Source: B1Sed10-231 sp046483385 (GTDB taxonomy: Bacteria > Planctomycetota > Brocadiia > SM23-32). Taken from it: DNA of 64,000 nucleotides. Positions 1 through 9,097 of the stretch are shown in pieces (positions within the stretch are counted from its first letter, which is position 1; each line of letters begins with the position of its first letter). Under the pieces are notes generated by a model, which had not been told where the DNA came from, searched no databases, and was given only the letters and a program-made list of their open reading frames with translations. Made by a program: the position numbers and the translations under genes. Location of the stretch: positions 1 through 64,000 of the forward strand of contig JAWODG010000218.1 of assembly GCA_046483385.1 (NCBI GenBank), written 5' to 3'.

Positions 1-38
1 ACGAAGTGAAATTCTTTCCCGCAGAACGGACATTACCC

Positions 39-3000
39 ATGGCAGACCTGAGAGATGTTTTCGCCGAACCCGGAGCGGAGTACCGCGGCAAGCCCTTCTG
101 GGCCTGGAACGGCAAACTGGAGGCCGACGAACTGCAACGCCAGGTGCGGGTTATGCACCGCATGGGGCTGGGTGGGTTCTTCATGCACTCCCGCGTGGGA
201 CTGGCCACACCCTACCTGAGCGACGAGTGGTTCGACATGGTGCGTGCCTGCGTGGAGCAGGCGCGTGAGCTGGACATGGAGGCCTGGCTCTACGACGAGG
301 ACCGCTGGCCGTCCGGCGCCGGAGGGGGCCTGGTCACCAGCGACCCGAAGTACCGCCACCGCAACCTCTACGTGGCCGTCTGCGCCCCTGAGGAAGGGGA
401 ATTTGAGCAGGAGCCCCTCGCCCTTTTCTCCGCCCGGCTGGAGGGCAACGTGGCGGAGGATGTCCGTCGCGTAGAGGATCCTTCCGCCGCCGACCTGCCG
501 GAAGGCCATGCCCTGCTGGTGTTCTTCGTGAAGGCCGACGAGCCGAGTTCCTGGTTCAACGACGCCACCTACCTGGACACCATGAGCCACGAGGCGGTGC
601 AGCGGTTTATCGAGGTGACCCACGAGGCTTACCGCCGGGAGGTGGGCGACCACTTCGGCGAGCTTGTCCCGGGCATCTTCACCGACGAGCCGCACCACGG
701 CGGCGTGTTCACCTCCTCGACCCGCGTTAAGCTGTTAGGGCAGGTCGAGGGGCGCGACGTGGTGGGCATTCCCTGGACGGAGAAGCTGCCGGAACACTTC
801 CAGCGCCGTTACGGCTACGACATACTGGACCACCTGCCGGAGCTGTTCTTCAAGGTGGACGGCCGGGAGGTCTCCCGACCCCGCTACCATTATCACGACT
901 GCAAGACCTACCTGTTCGTGGATGCCTTCGCCCGGCAGATATACGAGTGGTGCGAGGAGAACGGCCTCAAGTCCACCGGCCACGTGCTGGCCGAGTCCAC
1001 GCTCCGCTCCCAGGCGAGCGTCGGCGGGTCGGCGATGCGCTTCTACGAGTTCATGCAGGCACCCGGCATCGACCAGCTCACCGAGCACCGGGACGAGTAC
1101 ACCACGGCGAAGCAGTGCGCCAGCGTCCAGCACCAGACCGGCGCGCGGTGGATGCTGTCGGAACTCTACGGCTGCACCGGCTGGGACTGGCCGTTCGAGG
1201 GCCACAAGGCCGTCGGCGACTGGCAGGCGGTCCTCGGCGTCAACATCCGCTGCCAGCACCTCTCCTGGTACACCATGGCCGGACAGGCCAAACGGGACTA
1301 CCCCGCCTCAATCTCCTTCCAGTCCCCCTGGTGGGAGCACTACTCGGCGGTCGAGGACTACTACGCGCGGGTCAATGCCCTGATGAGCCGGGGCGAGCCC
1401 GTCCGCAAACTGCTGGTCTTGCACCCGGTGGAGAGCGTCTGGGCCCGCGCCGCCATGGGCTGGGACAAGGACGAGCAGATCGACCGGCTGGAGAAGGACT
1501 TCGACAACCTCATCAACTGGCTGCTGGACCGGCACCTGGACTTCGACTACGGCGACGAAGACATAATGGGCCGCCTCGGCTCCGTCGAGGACGGCGCCGC
1601 TCCGATGCTGAGGGTCGGCGAAGCCGCCTACACCGTGGTTCTGGTCCCTCCCGTTGAGACCATCCGCTCCGCCACGCTGGAACTGCTCGGCGCCTTCCGT
1701 CGGGCGGGCGGTACGGTCGTCTTTTGCGAGCCGCTGCCGCGGTACGTGGACGCCGTGGAGTCGGACGAGGCCGCCGAACTGGCCGCTGAATGCGAGCGCA
1801 TCGCTTTCGAACCCGACACAATCGCGGAGGCGGTCGCCGAAGCCCGCGTGGTAAGCGTACGTGACGCAAACGGCGATGAGAAGCCGGGCACGTTCTACCG
1901 GCTGCAGGAGGAGGACGGCGACCTCTATCTGTTCATCTGCAACCGCGACCGCGAGAACGGCACCGGCCCGCTGTCTGTGACCGTTCAGCGCGCCGGCAAC
2001 GTCCAGCTCTGGGATGCCGAGACCGGCGACCGGTACGCCGTCGAGGCGGAGGGCAACGAAAGCTCCGTGCAGTTCACCACCGAGATGCCGCCGACCGGGA
2101 GCCGCCTGTTCGTCATCACGAAGCGCGACGAAGACCTGCCGCCGGTCCCCGAGTTCGCTGAAGTGCGGACCGTGGACCTGCTGGAGGACGCGTGGACGGC
2201 CGAACTAACCGAGCCGAACGTGGTCGTGCTGGACATGCCGGAGTTTCGCATCGGTGACGGCGCGTGGCAGGGACCGATGGAGGTCCTGAAGGCCGACGGC
2301 GCCATCCGGGAGGAGATAGGGCTCCCCCTGCGCGGCGGCTCCATGGTCCAGCCGTGGGCGCAGAAAAGGGAAGAAGAAGGGCCGACCGCTGAGATCGGCC
2401 TGCGATACCGCATCCGCATGTCGGATGCGCCCCGCGGGCCGCTCATGCTGGCGCTGGAGAACCCGGAGTACTTCGAGATCACCCTCAACGGGCATATCGT
2501 CACGACCGACGCGGACTGCGGCTGGTGGGTGGACCCGTCACTGAGGCTGCTGCCGCTGGACGAGGCGGCGCTCGTGCGCGGCGAGAACGTGCTGGAGCTG
2601 AGCGGCACGCTGGACAGGGACTGCAGCCTGGAGGCGTGCTTCCTGCTGGGCGACTTCAGCGTGAGGGTGGACGGGGCGGACGTGCTGGTCGAGCCGACTG
2701 CGCCCGCGCCCGCGATAGGCGACTGGACGGAGCAAGGGCTGCCGTTCTACAGCGGTTCGGTGGTGTTCCGGGCGGACGTTCAGGCCTCCGCAGGCGGCGA
2801 CCGTCTGTTCGTCGAGGTCCCCGAGTTCGCCGGTGCCTGCGTACGGGTGCTGGTGGACGGCGAAGAGGCCGGGGTCGTGGGCTGGGAGCCGCACGAGGTG
2901 GAGATTACCGATCTCGCCAGCGGCAAGGAGGAATTCCAGCTTGCCGTCGAGGTGGTGGCGCACCGCCGCAACGCCTTCGGCCCGCTGCACCACGCGGAGG

Positions 3001-3122
3001 CCCGGCCGGAGTGGGTCGGCCCGGCGCAGTTCGTGACCGACGGCGACCTGTGGCAAGATGAGTACAGTCTGGTTCCCGCCGGCTTACTGGCGCCGCCCCG
3101 CTTGAGCGTGCGAAGAGGCTGA
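39..3122 (+). CDS. GH106-like glycoside hydrolase (putative alpha-L-rhamnosidase)
   Basis: The roughly 1,027-residue protein opens with PFWAWNGKLEADELQRQV and a MHRMGLGGFFMHSRVG stretch, then YDEDRWPSGAGGG, and later ELYGCTGWDWPFEG. This pattern is typical of the GH106/rhamnosidase-like TIM-barrel family. The last third looks like beta-sandwich, galactose-binding-like domains (for example LALENPEYFEITLNGHIV). Members usually remove rhamnose or related deoxysugars from polysaccharides; the substrate here is inferred only. No clear signal peptide is seen, so it may be cytoplasmic. The reading frame extends to a GTG at position 6, but the ATG at 39 has a CGGA-like site 8 bases upstream and fits family starts. 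Upstream context is cut by the window. thrC follows 24 bases later. Confidence 0.75.
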   Translation: MADLRDVFAEPGAEYRGKPFWAWNGKLEADELQRQVRVMHRMGLGGFFMHSRVGLATPYLSDEWFDMVRACVEQARELDMEAWLYDEDRWPSGAGGGLVTSDPKYRHRNLYVAVCAPEEGEFEQEPLALFSARLEGNVAEDVRRVEDPSAADLPEGHALLVFFVKADEPSSWFNDATYLDTMSHEAVQRFIEVTHEAYRREVGDHFGELVPGIFTDEPHHGGVFTSSTRVKLLGQVEGRDVVGIPWTEKLPEHFQRRYGYDILDHLPELFFKVDGREVSRPRYHYHDCKTYLFVDAFARQIYEWCEENGLKSTGHVLAESTLRSQASVGGSAMRFYEFMQAPGIDQLTEHRDEYTTAKQCASVQHQTGARWMLSELYGCTGWDWPFEGHKAVGDWQAVLGVNIRCQHLSWYTMAGQAKRDYPASISFQSPWWEHYSAVEDYYARVNALMSRGEPVRKLLVLHPVESVWARAAMGWDKDEQIDRLEKDFDNLINWLLDRHLDFDYGDEDIMGRLGSVEDGAAPMLRVGEAAYTVVLVPPVETIRSATLELLGAFRRAGGTVVFCEPLPRYVDAVESDEAAELAAECERIAFEPDTIAEAVAEARVVSVRDANGDEKPGTFYRLQEEDGDLYLFICNRDRENGTGPLSVTVQRAGNVQLWDAETGDRYAVEAEGNESSVQFTTEMPPTGSRLFVITKRDEDLPPVPEFAEVRTVDLLEDAWTAELTEPNVVVLDMPEFRIGDGAWQGPMEVLKADGAIREEIGLPLRGGSMVQPWAQKREEEGPTAEIGLRYRIRMSDAPRGPLMLALENPEYFEITLNGHIVTTDADCGWWVDPSLRLLPLDEAALVRGENVLELSGTLDRDCSLEACFLLGDFSVRVDGADVLVEPTAPAPAIGDWTEQGLPFYSGSVVFRADVQASAGGDRLFVEVPEFAGACVRVLVDGEEAGVVGWEPHEVEITDLASGKEEFQLAVEVVAHRRNAFGPLHHAEARPEWVGPAQFVTDGDLWQDEYSLVPAGLLAPPRLSVRRG

Positions 3123-3146
3123 TTCTCCAGAGGAGCGAGGAACCCC

Positions 3147-4532
3147 ATGAGATACATCTCCACCCGCGGCGGCGTCGAGCCCATCTCGTTCAGCGACGCG
3201 GTCATGATGGGGCTGGCCGACGACGGCGGGCTCCTCATTCCGGAGTCCATTCCGGAGGTCACGGACGAGCTGTCCGCATGGCGCGGGCTGGACTATCCCG
3301 GACTCGCCTTCCGGGTGATGCGGCGTTTTGCCGCGGACATCCCGGAGCAGGACCTGAAAGCGCTGGTCGAGAGAACCTACGGCGAGGATTACGGCGGGCC
3401 GGTGGCGCCGACCGTCGCGGTGGGACCGCTGCACGTGGTGGAGCTGTGGCACGGCGCCACGCTGGCGTTCAAGGACGTGGCGCTCCAGTTCCTCGGCAAC
3501 CTGTTCGAATACCTGCTGAGTCGCAGCGGGGAGCGGCTGAACATCCTGGGCGCCACCAGCGGGGACACCGGCAGCGCCGCCATCGCCGGCTGCCGCAACC
3601 GCTCCGGCATCGACATCTTCATCCTTCATCCGCACGGGGGCGTCTCGCCCATACAGCGCCTTCAGATGACGACCGTGCTGGACGACAACGTCCACAACGT
3701 CGCCATCCAGGGCAGCTTCGACGACTGCCAGGCCATCGTGAAAGCGCTCTCCTCGGACCTCGAATTCAAGGAGCGATACTCGCTCGGAGCCGTCAACTCC
3801 ATCAACTGGGCGCGGGTGATGGCGCAGGTCGTCTATTACTTCAAGTCCGTCTTCGAGGTGCAGGCGGCGACCGGCGCGGAGGCCGTCGAGGTGGCCGTGC
3901 CCACGGGAAACTTCGGCAACGTGCTGGCGGGCTGGTACGCCATGAAGATGGGACTGCCCATCGAGCGCCTGCTGCTGGCGACCAACGAGAACGACATCCT
4001 CGCCCGCTTCTTCAAAACCGGGCGTTACGAGCGGGGCGGTGTGGTGAAGACGCTGGCTCCCGCGATGGACATCCAGGCGCCCAGCAACTTCGAGCGCTAC
4101 CTCTACTACCGCGTCGGGCGCGACGCGGCCCGCGTGCGCGAACTGATGCACACCTTTGGCGAAGACGGCTGCTTCGGGCTGGAGGTCGGCGAGGACGGGA
4201 TGGTCGATTCGGACTTCGCGGCCGTGGCCGGCACCGTGGACGACTGCCTGGCCACCATCCGCAAGTACCACGAGCAGCACGACTATCTGCTGGACCCCCA
4301 CACGGCCGTCGGCGTCGCGGTAGCCGAGCGGCTGCGCGCGGGCGAACTGCCCACCATATGCCTGTCCACGGCCCACCCGGCGAAGTTCCCGGAGGCCGTC
4401 CGGCAGGCCGTCGGCCGGGACATCGCCCGCCACCCGGCCATCGAGGCCCTGAAGGACAAGCCCACCCGTTGCGAGGTGCTGCCCGATGACCGGGAAGCCG
4501 TCCGGGAGTTCATAGTCAGGACCGTGGGATAG
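3147..4532 (+). CDS. thrC: Threonine synthase
   Basis: This converts O-phosphohomoserine to threonine with pyridoxal phosphate. The 461-residue length and the N-terminal MRYISTRGG...SFSDAVMMGLADDGGLLIPE segment match the longer E. coli/yeast type of threonine synthase rather than the short plant-like type. The PLP lysine sits in LAFKDVALQF (about residue 108), and GATSGDTGSAAI is the phosphate-binding loop. The ATG is preceded by AGAGGAGCGAGG. It follows the GH106-like gene by 24 bases and may be read through from it. The convergent tatC gene ends 90 bases downstream, with no strong terminator visible between them. Confidence 0.95.
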   Translation: MRYISTRGGVEPISFSDAVMMGLADDGGLLIPESIPEVTDELSAWRGLDYPGLAFRVMRRFAADIPEQDLKALVERTYGEDYGGPVAPTVAVGPLHVVELWHGATLAFKDVALQFLGNLFEYLLSRSGERLNILGATSGDTGSAAIAGCRNRSGIDIFILHPHGGVSPIQRLQMTTVLDDNVHNVAIQGSFDDCQAIVKALSSDLEFKERYSLGAVNSINWARVMAQVVYYFKSVFEVQAATGAEAVEVAVPTGNFGNVLAGWYAMKMGLPIERLLLATNENDILARFFKTGRYERGGVVKTLAPAMDIQAPSNFERYLYYRVGRDAARVRELMHTFGEDGCFGLEVGEDGMVDSDFAAVAGTVDDCLATIRKYHEQHDYLLDPHTAVGVAVAERLRAGELPTICLSTAHPAKFPEAVRQAVGRDIARHPAIEALKDKPTRCEVLPDDREAVREFIVRTVG

Positions 4533-4622
4533 CTCGGCCCGGTCGATGGTGGGCACGGACCGACACGGACGTGCGCCCGCGGCACACAATGGCCCGAGTA
4601 GCCATTCCTGCACACCGCGCGC

Positions 4623-5951
4623 TCAGTCCTCGGGCGGGGCGCCTCTTATCGCCTCGTCCCACCTGCGGGCGGTTTCCTCTGCGTCCACCGGACGGCCGCC
4701 GGTGCGCAGCGTGACGGCGTGACCGGCCCTCACCGTGCGGGTTGTGCCCTCGGAGCGCGCCGTCACCGTCCCTTCCATAGCGGTAATCCGGACGGTGTCC
4801 GGCCCGGGCACGGCGAGTTCCGCCCGCGCCGAGTCCGCGTTGACCGTGGCGGGGCCGGCGTGGACTTCCACCGTGCCGCCGCCCGCGTTGTCCAGCAGCG
4901 CCTCGCCTTCGTAGAGGGTGAACGCGCCGGGACCGTGGACCCGGGCGCGGCCGTCGGCGGCAAGGTGAAGAATCGTCTCCCCCCCTCCGAGCGTCAACCG
5001 TGCCAGACCGTCGGAGCCCGTCTTGACCACGTCGCCCCGGCGGACGCTGACCGGTTTTTCCGGACTCACGGCGGTGTCTCCCGCGCTGACCCCGCCCCGG
5101 ACGGCCTCCACGCGTCCCACCGGCCAGAAGGTGAGATATGCCAGCACGCCGCCGATTATAAGAACTATGCTGCCCGTAAACCGCAGGAACCCGCCCAGCG
5201 TCTCGCGGTTGGGCGCGGCCAGCAGGACACCCAGATCGTAGAGCATTATGAGGGTGACGGCCATCATGATCTGGGTCAGCGGGTCCGGCGGCGTCAGGAA
5301 GGCGCCCACCACGAAGGCCCCCAGAATGACGCCCTTGCGCGCCTTACGCAGGCTCTCCGCCCGCAGGATCTTCCACCGGATGAGGTAGAAAATGATGACG
5401 GGCGTCTGGAACGCGATGCCCATCGCGAAGGTCAGGAAGAAGAACGTCGTGAGGTAGCCGCTGATCATCAGCACCGGCTCGGTGGACGGTCCCGACAGGG
5501 TCAGCAGGTAGCGCAACGCGATGGGCACGAACAGGAAATAGCCGAAGCAGACGCCGGCGAAGAAGCAGACCACGCAGGCCGCGCCGAGCCGTAACACCTT
5601 GCGCCGCTCGTGGTGGAACAGGCCGGGCGCCACAAAGGCCCAGACGTGGTAGATGACCACCGGCGCCGCGACCGCCAGCGCCACGATGATGCAGGCTTTC
5701 AGGTGCGCCACAACCCCTTCCATGTAGGTGCTGACCTTCAGGGTGGGGTCGAGTTCGAAGGCCTCCATGGCCCGCACGTGGGGCCAGATAAGCACCGACA
5801 TAATCCGTTCGCGGAAGAACCACGCCACCAGCGCCGCCGCCCCGACCGTTAACAGACAGATGATGAGACGGCGGCGCAGCTCCTCCAGATGCTCGCCCAG
5901 TGACATGACGGCCATCTCATCGCCGCCGTTGTCGGCACCCCTGGCACTCAT
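4623..5951 (-). CDS. tatC: TatC translocase with C-terminal FecR-like domain
   Basis: Residues 1-260 are a TatC core: LGEHLEELRRRL at the start, six hydrophobic segments, the WAFVAPGLFHHERR loop and the FLTPPDPLTQ motif. TatC receives twin-arginine signal peptides for export of folded proteins. Unusually, an extra hydrophobic segment (FTGSIVLIIGGVLAYLTFW) follows. It is succeeded by about 145 residues of FecR-like beta sequence (GDVVKTGSDGLARLTL, LYEGEALLDN, GTVTARS, VRAGHAVTL), which would lie in the periplasm. The protein is about 442 residues against roughly 250 for ordinary TatC. The ATG at 5951 was preferred over a TTG at 5996 because the candidate promoter places the transcription start near 5998. 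No tatA or tatB is in the window. Confidence 0.9.
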   Translation of the reverse strand: MSARGADNGGDEMAVMSLGEHLEELRRRLIICLLTVGAAALVAWFFRERIMSVLIWPHVRAMEAFELDPTLKVSTYMEGVVAHLKACIIVALAVAAPVVIYHVWAFVAPGLFHHERRKVLRLGAACVVCFFAGVCFGYFLFVPIALRYLLTLSGPSTEPVLMISGYLTTFFFLTFAMGIAFQTPVIIFYLIRWKILRAESLRKARKGVILGAFVVGAFLTPPDPLTQIMMAVTLIMLYDLGVLLAAPNRETLGGFLRFTGSIVLIIGGVLAYLTFWPVGRVEAVRGGVSAGDTAVSPEKPVSVRRGDVVKTGSDGLARLTLGGGETILHLAADGRARVHGPGAFTLYEGEALLDNAGGGTVEVHAGPATVNADSARAELAVPGPDTVRITAMEGTVTARSEGTTRTVRAGHAVTLRTGGRPVDAEETARRWDEAIRGAPPED

Positions 5952-6004
5952 GGCATATCCGTCAGGCGGTTGTTGGAACCCAAAGGTCTGCCCCAAAGAC
6001 CTGC

Positions 6005-6033
6005 ATTATACAGACCGCCCTCCGGCCGGTAAA
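6005..6033 (-). promoter_or_regulatory. Candidate sigma70 promoter of tatC
   Basis: On the minus strand TTTACC (6028-6033) is followed after 17 bases by TATAAT (6005-6010). The predicted transcript starts near 5998 and begins with a short hairpin (arms AGGTCT/AGACCT, 5984-6002). Confidence 0.55.
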
Positions 6034-6070
6034 CTACGGCCATAGCAGTCGTTGAGCGGGGAGAAGAGGT

Positions 6071-6535
6071 ATGCCGGAAGTTGAGCACAAACTGACTTCG
6101 ATGGGTTTGGAGCTGCCTACGGAGCCAGAACCGCTGGCTCAGTACGTGCCGGCCAAACGCGTAGGGGACATGGTTTACGTCTCCGGGCAGGTGCCCGTGC
6201 GGAACGGTGAGTTCGTGCACGTGGGCGCCGTCGGCGACGAGCTGACGGTCGAGCAGGGGCGCGAGTGCGCGCGTGTCTGCGTGCTGAACGCTCTCGCCGC
6301 CGTGAAGTCCGTCATCGGCGACCTTGACGGGGTGGCGGAGATCGTGCAGGTGCGCGGCTTCGTCAACAGCGCGCCGGGCTTCGGCGAGCAGCCGGAGGTC
6401 CTGAACGCCGCCTCCGAACTGCTGGTGGAGTTGTTCGGCGAGAACGGCCGCCACGCACGGGCGGCGGTGGGAACCAGCGCCCTGCCGCGTAACCTGCCGG
6501 TCGAGCTGGAGATGGTCGTCCGCGTGGCGGACTGA
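6071..6535 (+). CDS. RidA/YjgF-family deaminase
   Basis: The 154-residue protein has the RidA fold signature VGDMVYVSGQVPVRNGEFVHVG and the later C-terminal arginine-containing HARAAVGTSALPRNLPVELEMVV. RidA proteins hydrolyse reactive enamine/imine intermediates released by PLP enzymes. The N-terminal extension and the NAxxELLVELFG segment match the longer YjgF-like subgroup rather than the 128-residue RidA. GAAGAGGT precedes the ATG. It lies divergent to tatC and convergent to xdhC. A role in detoxifying intermediates of the nearby catabolic block is possible but not shown. Confidence 0.85.
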   Translation: MPEVEHKLTSMGLELPTEPEPLAQYVPAKRVGDMVYVSGQVPVRNGEFVHVGAVGDELTVEQGRECARVCVLNALAAVKSVIGDLDGVAEIVQVRGFVNSAPGFGEQPEVLNAASELLVELFGENGRHARAAVGTSALPRNLPVELEMVVRVAD

Positions 6536-6547
6536 CCTGCGGCCCGC

Positions 6548-7504
6548 TCAGGCGTTTTTGACCTTGATGATCTCCGCGGCGATGCTGATGGCTATCTCGG
6601 CCGGGGTGTGACTGCCTATGGGCAGCCCGACGGGCGAGCGGACGCGGCCCAGATCCTCTTCGCTGAAGCCGTCCTCGCGCATGTTGGCCATTATCTGGCG
6701 GACCTTGGTCGTGCTGCCCAGCATGCCCAGATACCGCAGTCGCTTCCGGACGAGCTGCCGCAGCACGCACTCGTCCGCGCTGTGCTGGGGGGTGGCGATG
6801 ACCACGTAGGTGCCCTCGCCCTCCGGTATCTCTTCGGCCACGCTGTCGAAGGGCACGACGCACTTCTCATGGGCCCAGCGGTTCCGCTGCAGTGTCTCCA
6901 CCTCCGGTCGCTCGTCGATGACGACGATGCGAAGCTCGAGCGGCGCGAGAGCCCGGGAAAGGGCAAGTCCCACATGCCCGCCGCCCACGATGTAAACGGT
7001 GTCCGCGTAGCCGAGGGTCTCCTCGTACTGCCAGCGCTCGCCCTGATGAGTGAACGTGTGCCGGTCCCCTTCGGGCCGACCCGCCACCAGCGACATCCCC
7101 TCGGGGGTGAGCCGCAGACGGACGGTCTCCCCCTCCCGAAGGCAGGTGAGGATCTGCTCGACCGTGGCCTCGTCGGACCGGGTCAGCGGACAGAGGGCCA
7201 CCGTCTGCGTTCCGCCGCAGATCATCTCCAGCGGCTCGTCCGCGCCGTAATCGGGCAACTCGTGGCGGGTTAGAACCGCCGCGGACTCCCCGGCCTCGAG
7301 CATATCCCGCGCCCGCTCGACCAGCCGGTGCTCCAGCGCGCCGCCTCCGACGGTCCCGCTGAGGGCCGCATCCGGGGCGACGGCCATCTTGAATCCCGGC
7401 TTGCCCGGGGTGTCGTCCTCGGTATGCACCACCACCATCAGCACCACCTGCCCGTCGTCGGCAAGCCGTCCCTCAACGAACTCCCACAGGTCTTCCTCGT
7501 GCAT
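6548..7504 (-). CDS. xdhC: XdhC/CoxI-family molybdenum cofactor maturation protein
   Basis: XdhC proteins bind and sulfurate the molybdenum cofactor before insertion into xanthine dehydrogenase-family enzymes. The N-terminal XdhC/CoxI domain carries GTVGGGALEHRLVERARDML and LEMICGGTQTVAL, with its conserved cysteine. A C-terminal Rossmann domain begins VYIVGGGHVGLALSRAL. The 318-residue length is normal. The start is set by AAGGAGGGG 9 bases before the ATG; the longer reading frame upstream has no such site. It sits on the opposite strand just before genes for mocA and the three hydroxylase subunits, which it probably serves. Confidence 0.9.
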   Translation of the reverse strand: MHEEDLWEFVEGRLADDGQVVLMVVVHTEDDTPGKPGFKMAVAPDAALSGTVGGGALEHRLVERARDMLEAGESAAVLTRHELPDYGADEPLEMICGGTQTVALCPLTRSDEATVEQILTCLREGETVRLRLTPEGMSLVAGRPEGDRHTFTHQGERWQYEETLGYADTVYIVGGGHVGLALSRALAPLELRIVVIDERPEVETLQRNRWAHEKCVVPFDSVAEEIPEGEGTYVVIATPQHSADECVLRQLVRKRLRYLGMLGSTTKVRQIMANMREDGFSEEDLGRVRSPVGLPIGSHTPAEIAISIAAEIIKVKNA

Positions 7505-7904
7505 CGTGTTACGCCCCTCCTTGCGCACGCCGAAGGTCAGACGTTGAGAGTAGCACGAGGCGGCCAGACCCGCAAGCCATAGCCATTCAACTGTTGCCGC
7601 TTTGCTACATTCCCCAGCTTCTGCCCGGTGGCCAGTCAGTTCAAGCACAGCCGGACCGCGTCAGAATGTCATGCTGAACCCGCTTTGACTGAGCGGGTGA
7701 AGGTCGTGCGCCTTCAGGCGCACGCCCGCGGCCCTGCGCGCAGTGCGCCGGGCGCCCGTTGCTCGGTCGCGCGCCGCCCCCAATGCGATCCGGACTCCTC
7801 GAGGCGGTCACTGAGCGGCCCTGCCCCCAAGCCGAGCGGCTTGCCGATACGTGACGAGGCCGGTATCATGCCGGGCTTGGCTGCAACTCAGACAGGAGGC
7901 TCCC
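7505..7904. other. Gene-free divergent intergenic region with a hairpin
   Basis: This 400-base stretch separates xdhC from the divergent membrane-protein gene. Reading frames cross it but have no ribosome sites and look like shadows of GC-rich DNA. At 7705-7724 an 8-base perfect stem (CGTGCGCC/GGCGCACG) closes a TTCA loop. There is no T-run, so it is not a standard terminator. Nothing else is recognisable apart from the candidate xdhC promoter. Confidence 0.5.
7547..7575 (-). promoter_or_regulatory. Candidate xdhC promoter
   Basis: TTGCGG (7570-7575) and TACTCT (7547-7552) lie 17 bases apart on the minus strand, about 40 bases upstream of the xdhC start. The 10 element is weak. Confidence 0.35.
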
Positions 7905-8582
7905 ATGTCGCCGGAAGAACCCCGCCGGAATCTTCAGTTGCGCTTCCTTGTCGTCGTCGGGCTCGTATGGGCGTTCACAGAGGTCACGTTTGGCACGCTC
8001 GTGACCGCGAGTTGCCCGAGGGGTATGACCGGCTCCGTTTTGACCGGCGCCGCGCTGCTGTTTCTGTCCACCGCTTACTACAGCGGGGCCTCGCGCTGGA
8101 TGCTGGCGGTGCCGCTTCTGCTGGCGGTGGGCGCCAAGGTGGCGGGGGCCGCCGCCCTCGGACGGCCGATGCTGAGCGGGGCCGTCGCGAACCCGTGTTA
8201 CGCCTACGCCATGGAGCTCGTCGCGCTCGTCGTGGTTCTGGCGCTGGTCGATGCGCGGCAGATGGGCAAGCTCCCCTATGCCGCCGCGGCCGGAGGCGTG
8301 GCCGGCCTGCTGGCCGCGAATCTCTTCGTGCCCGTGGGGCACGTGACCGGCATCGCCGCCTGCATACACGAGCCGACCGGCGTGCCGCTGGCCATCCACT
8401 ACGCCCCGATAGCCGTCGTGCTCTCGGCCGCGGGCGTGCCGCTGGGACGGGCGGTCGGATTGAGGGCCGGGAAATGGATGACTTCGGAGGACCGGAAGCT
8501 GCCGGCGCCCGCCGGGGCGCTCAACGCCGCCATGGGCGTCGCGCTCCTCGCCCTCGTCATCGCTCAGGTCATCCTGTTGTGA
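7905..8582 (+). CDS. Conserved-looking integral membrane protein of unknown function
   Basis: The 225-residue protein has about six hydrophobic segments (starting LRFLVVVGLVWAFTEVTFGTLV) and no soluble domain. I do not recognise the family. GGAGG lies 5 bases before the ATG. Its stop overlaps the GTG start of the THEP1-like NTPase (GTGA), so the two are translationally coupled. It lies between xdhC and the molybdopterin hydroxylase genes. A transport role for molybdate, a cobalamin- or cofactor-related solute, or the pathway substrate is possible, but only by position. The segment MTGSVLTGAALLFLSTAYYSGASRW may help a profile search. Confidence 0.8.
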   Translation: MSPEEPRRNLQLRFLVVVGLVWAFTEVTFGTLVTASCPRGMTGSVLTGAALLFLSTAYYSGASRWMLAVPLLLAVGAKVAGAAALGRPMLSGAVANPCYAYAMELVALVVVLALVDARQMGKLPYAAAAGGVAGLLAANLFVPVGHVTGIAACIHEPTGVPLAIHYAPIAVVLSAAGVPLGRAVGLRAGKWMTSEDRKLPAPAGALNAAMGVALLALVIAQVILL

Positions 8583-9097
8583 ACGTCATCGTCACCGGCC
8601 CGATAGGCTCCGGCAAGACGACGGCCGTAAGGCAGGCGGTCCGCGGGATGGCTCCCGCGTGGGTCGGCGGGATTTGCACCTATCCCGTTCTGCGCAACGG
8701 GCGGAAGGTTGCACTCGCTCTGGCATCCCACGACGGCCAGGAACGCGTCTTCGCTCGGGCGCCCGGCGGGGCCGATAGCCCGGCGGACTTCGAGGTTGAC
8801 CTGAGGGTGTTCAATAGCTTCGGGGTGGACCTGCTGCGGCGAGCGGCGGAGGCACCGCTGGTGGTGCTGGACGAGCTGGGCCTCCTTGAACAGCAGGCCA
8901 GGGACTACTGCGACGCCGTTGCCGACCTGTGGCGCCAACACGACAGGGTTGTCGCGGTCACCCAGCAGCGGGCGCTCGCGTTCTGGCAGGACAGGCTCGG
9001 GCCCGACGTCCCTCACGAATCGTTCGATTTGAACGCATCGGACCGGGACACGTTACCGGCCGCCATCCGGGCCACAATCTCCCGGGCACGGCGGTAG
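8579..9097 (+). CDS. THEP1-like nucleoside-triphosphatase (NTPase_1 family)
   Basis: The protein (172 residues) starts VIVTGPIGSGKTTAV, a Walker A P-loop. It has VVLDELGLLEQQARDYCDAV as Walker B with the E-LG(L/P)-E pattern of the NTPase_1/THEP1 family. These small enzymes hydrolyse nucleoside triphosphates; some members cluster with molybdopterin genes. The GTG start overlaps the previous stop. The final 85 bases overlap the 3' end of the convergent mocA gene, an unusually long tail-to-tail overlap, but both frames stay open and carry family sequence. Confidence 0.75.
   Translation: MNVIVTGPIGSGKTTAVRQAVRGMAPAWVGGICTYPVLRNGRKVALALASHDGQERVFARAPGGADSPADFEVDLRVFNSFGVDLLRRAAEAPLVVLDELGLLEQQARDYCDAVADLWRQHDRVVAVTQQRALAFWQDRLGPDVPHESFDLNASDRDTLPAAIRATISRARR

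Noticed and set aside
7705..7724. Perfect hairpin as a terminator
   Set aside because: No T-run follows, and it lies between divergent genes where no transcript should end.
7628..8578. N-terminal extension of the THEP1-like protein to 489 residues
   Set aside because: It crosses the intergenic region and the membrane-protein gene in another frame with arginine-rich, low-complexity sequence. The P-loop start fits the GTG at 8,579.
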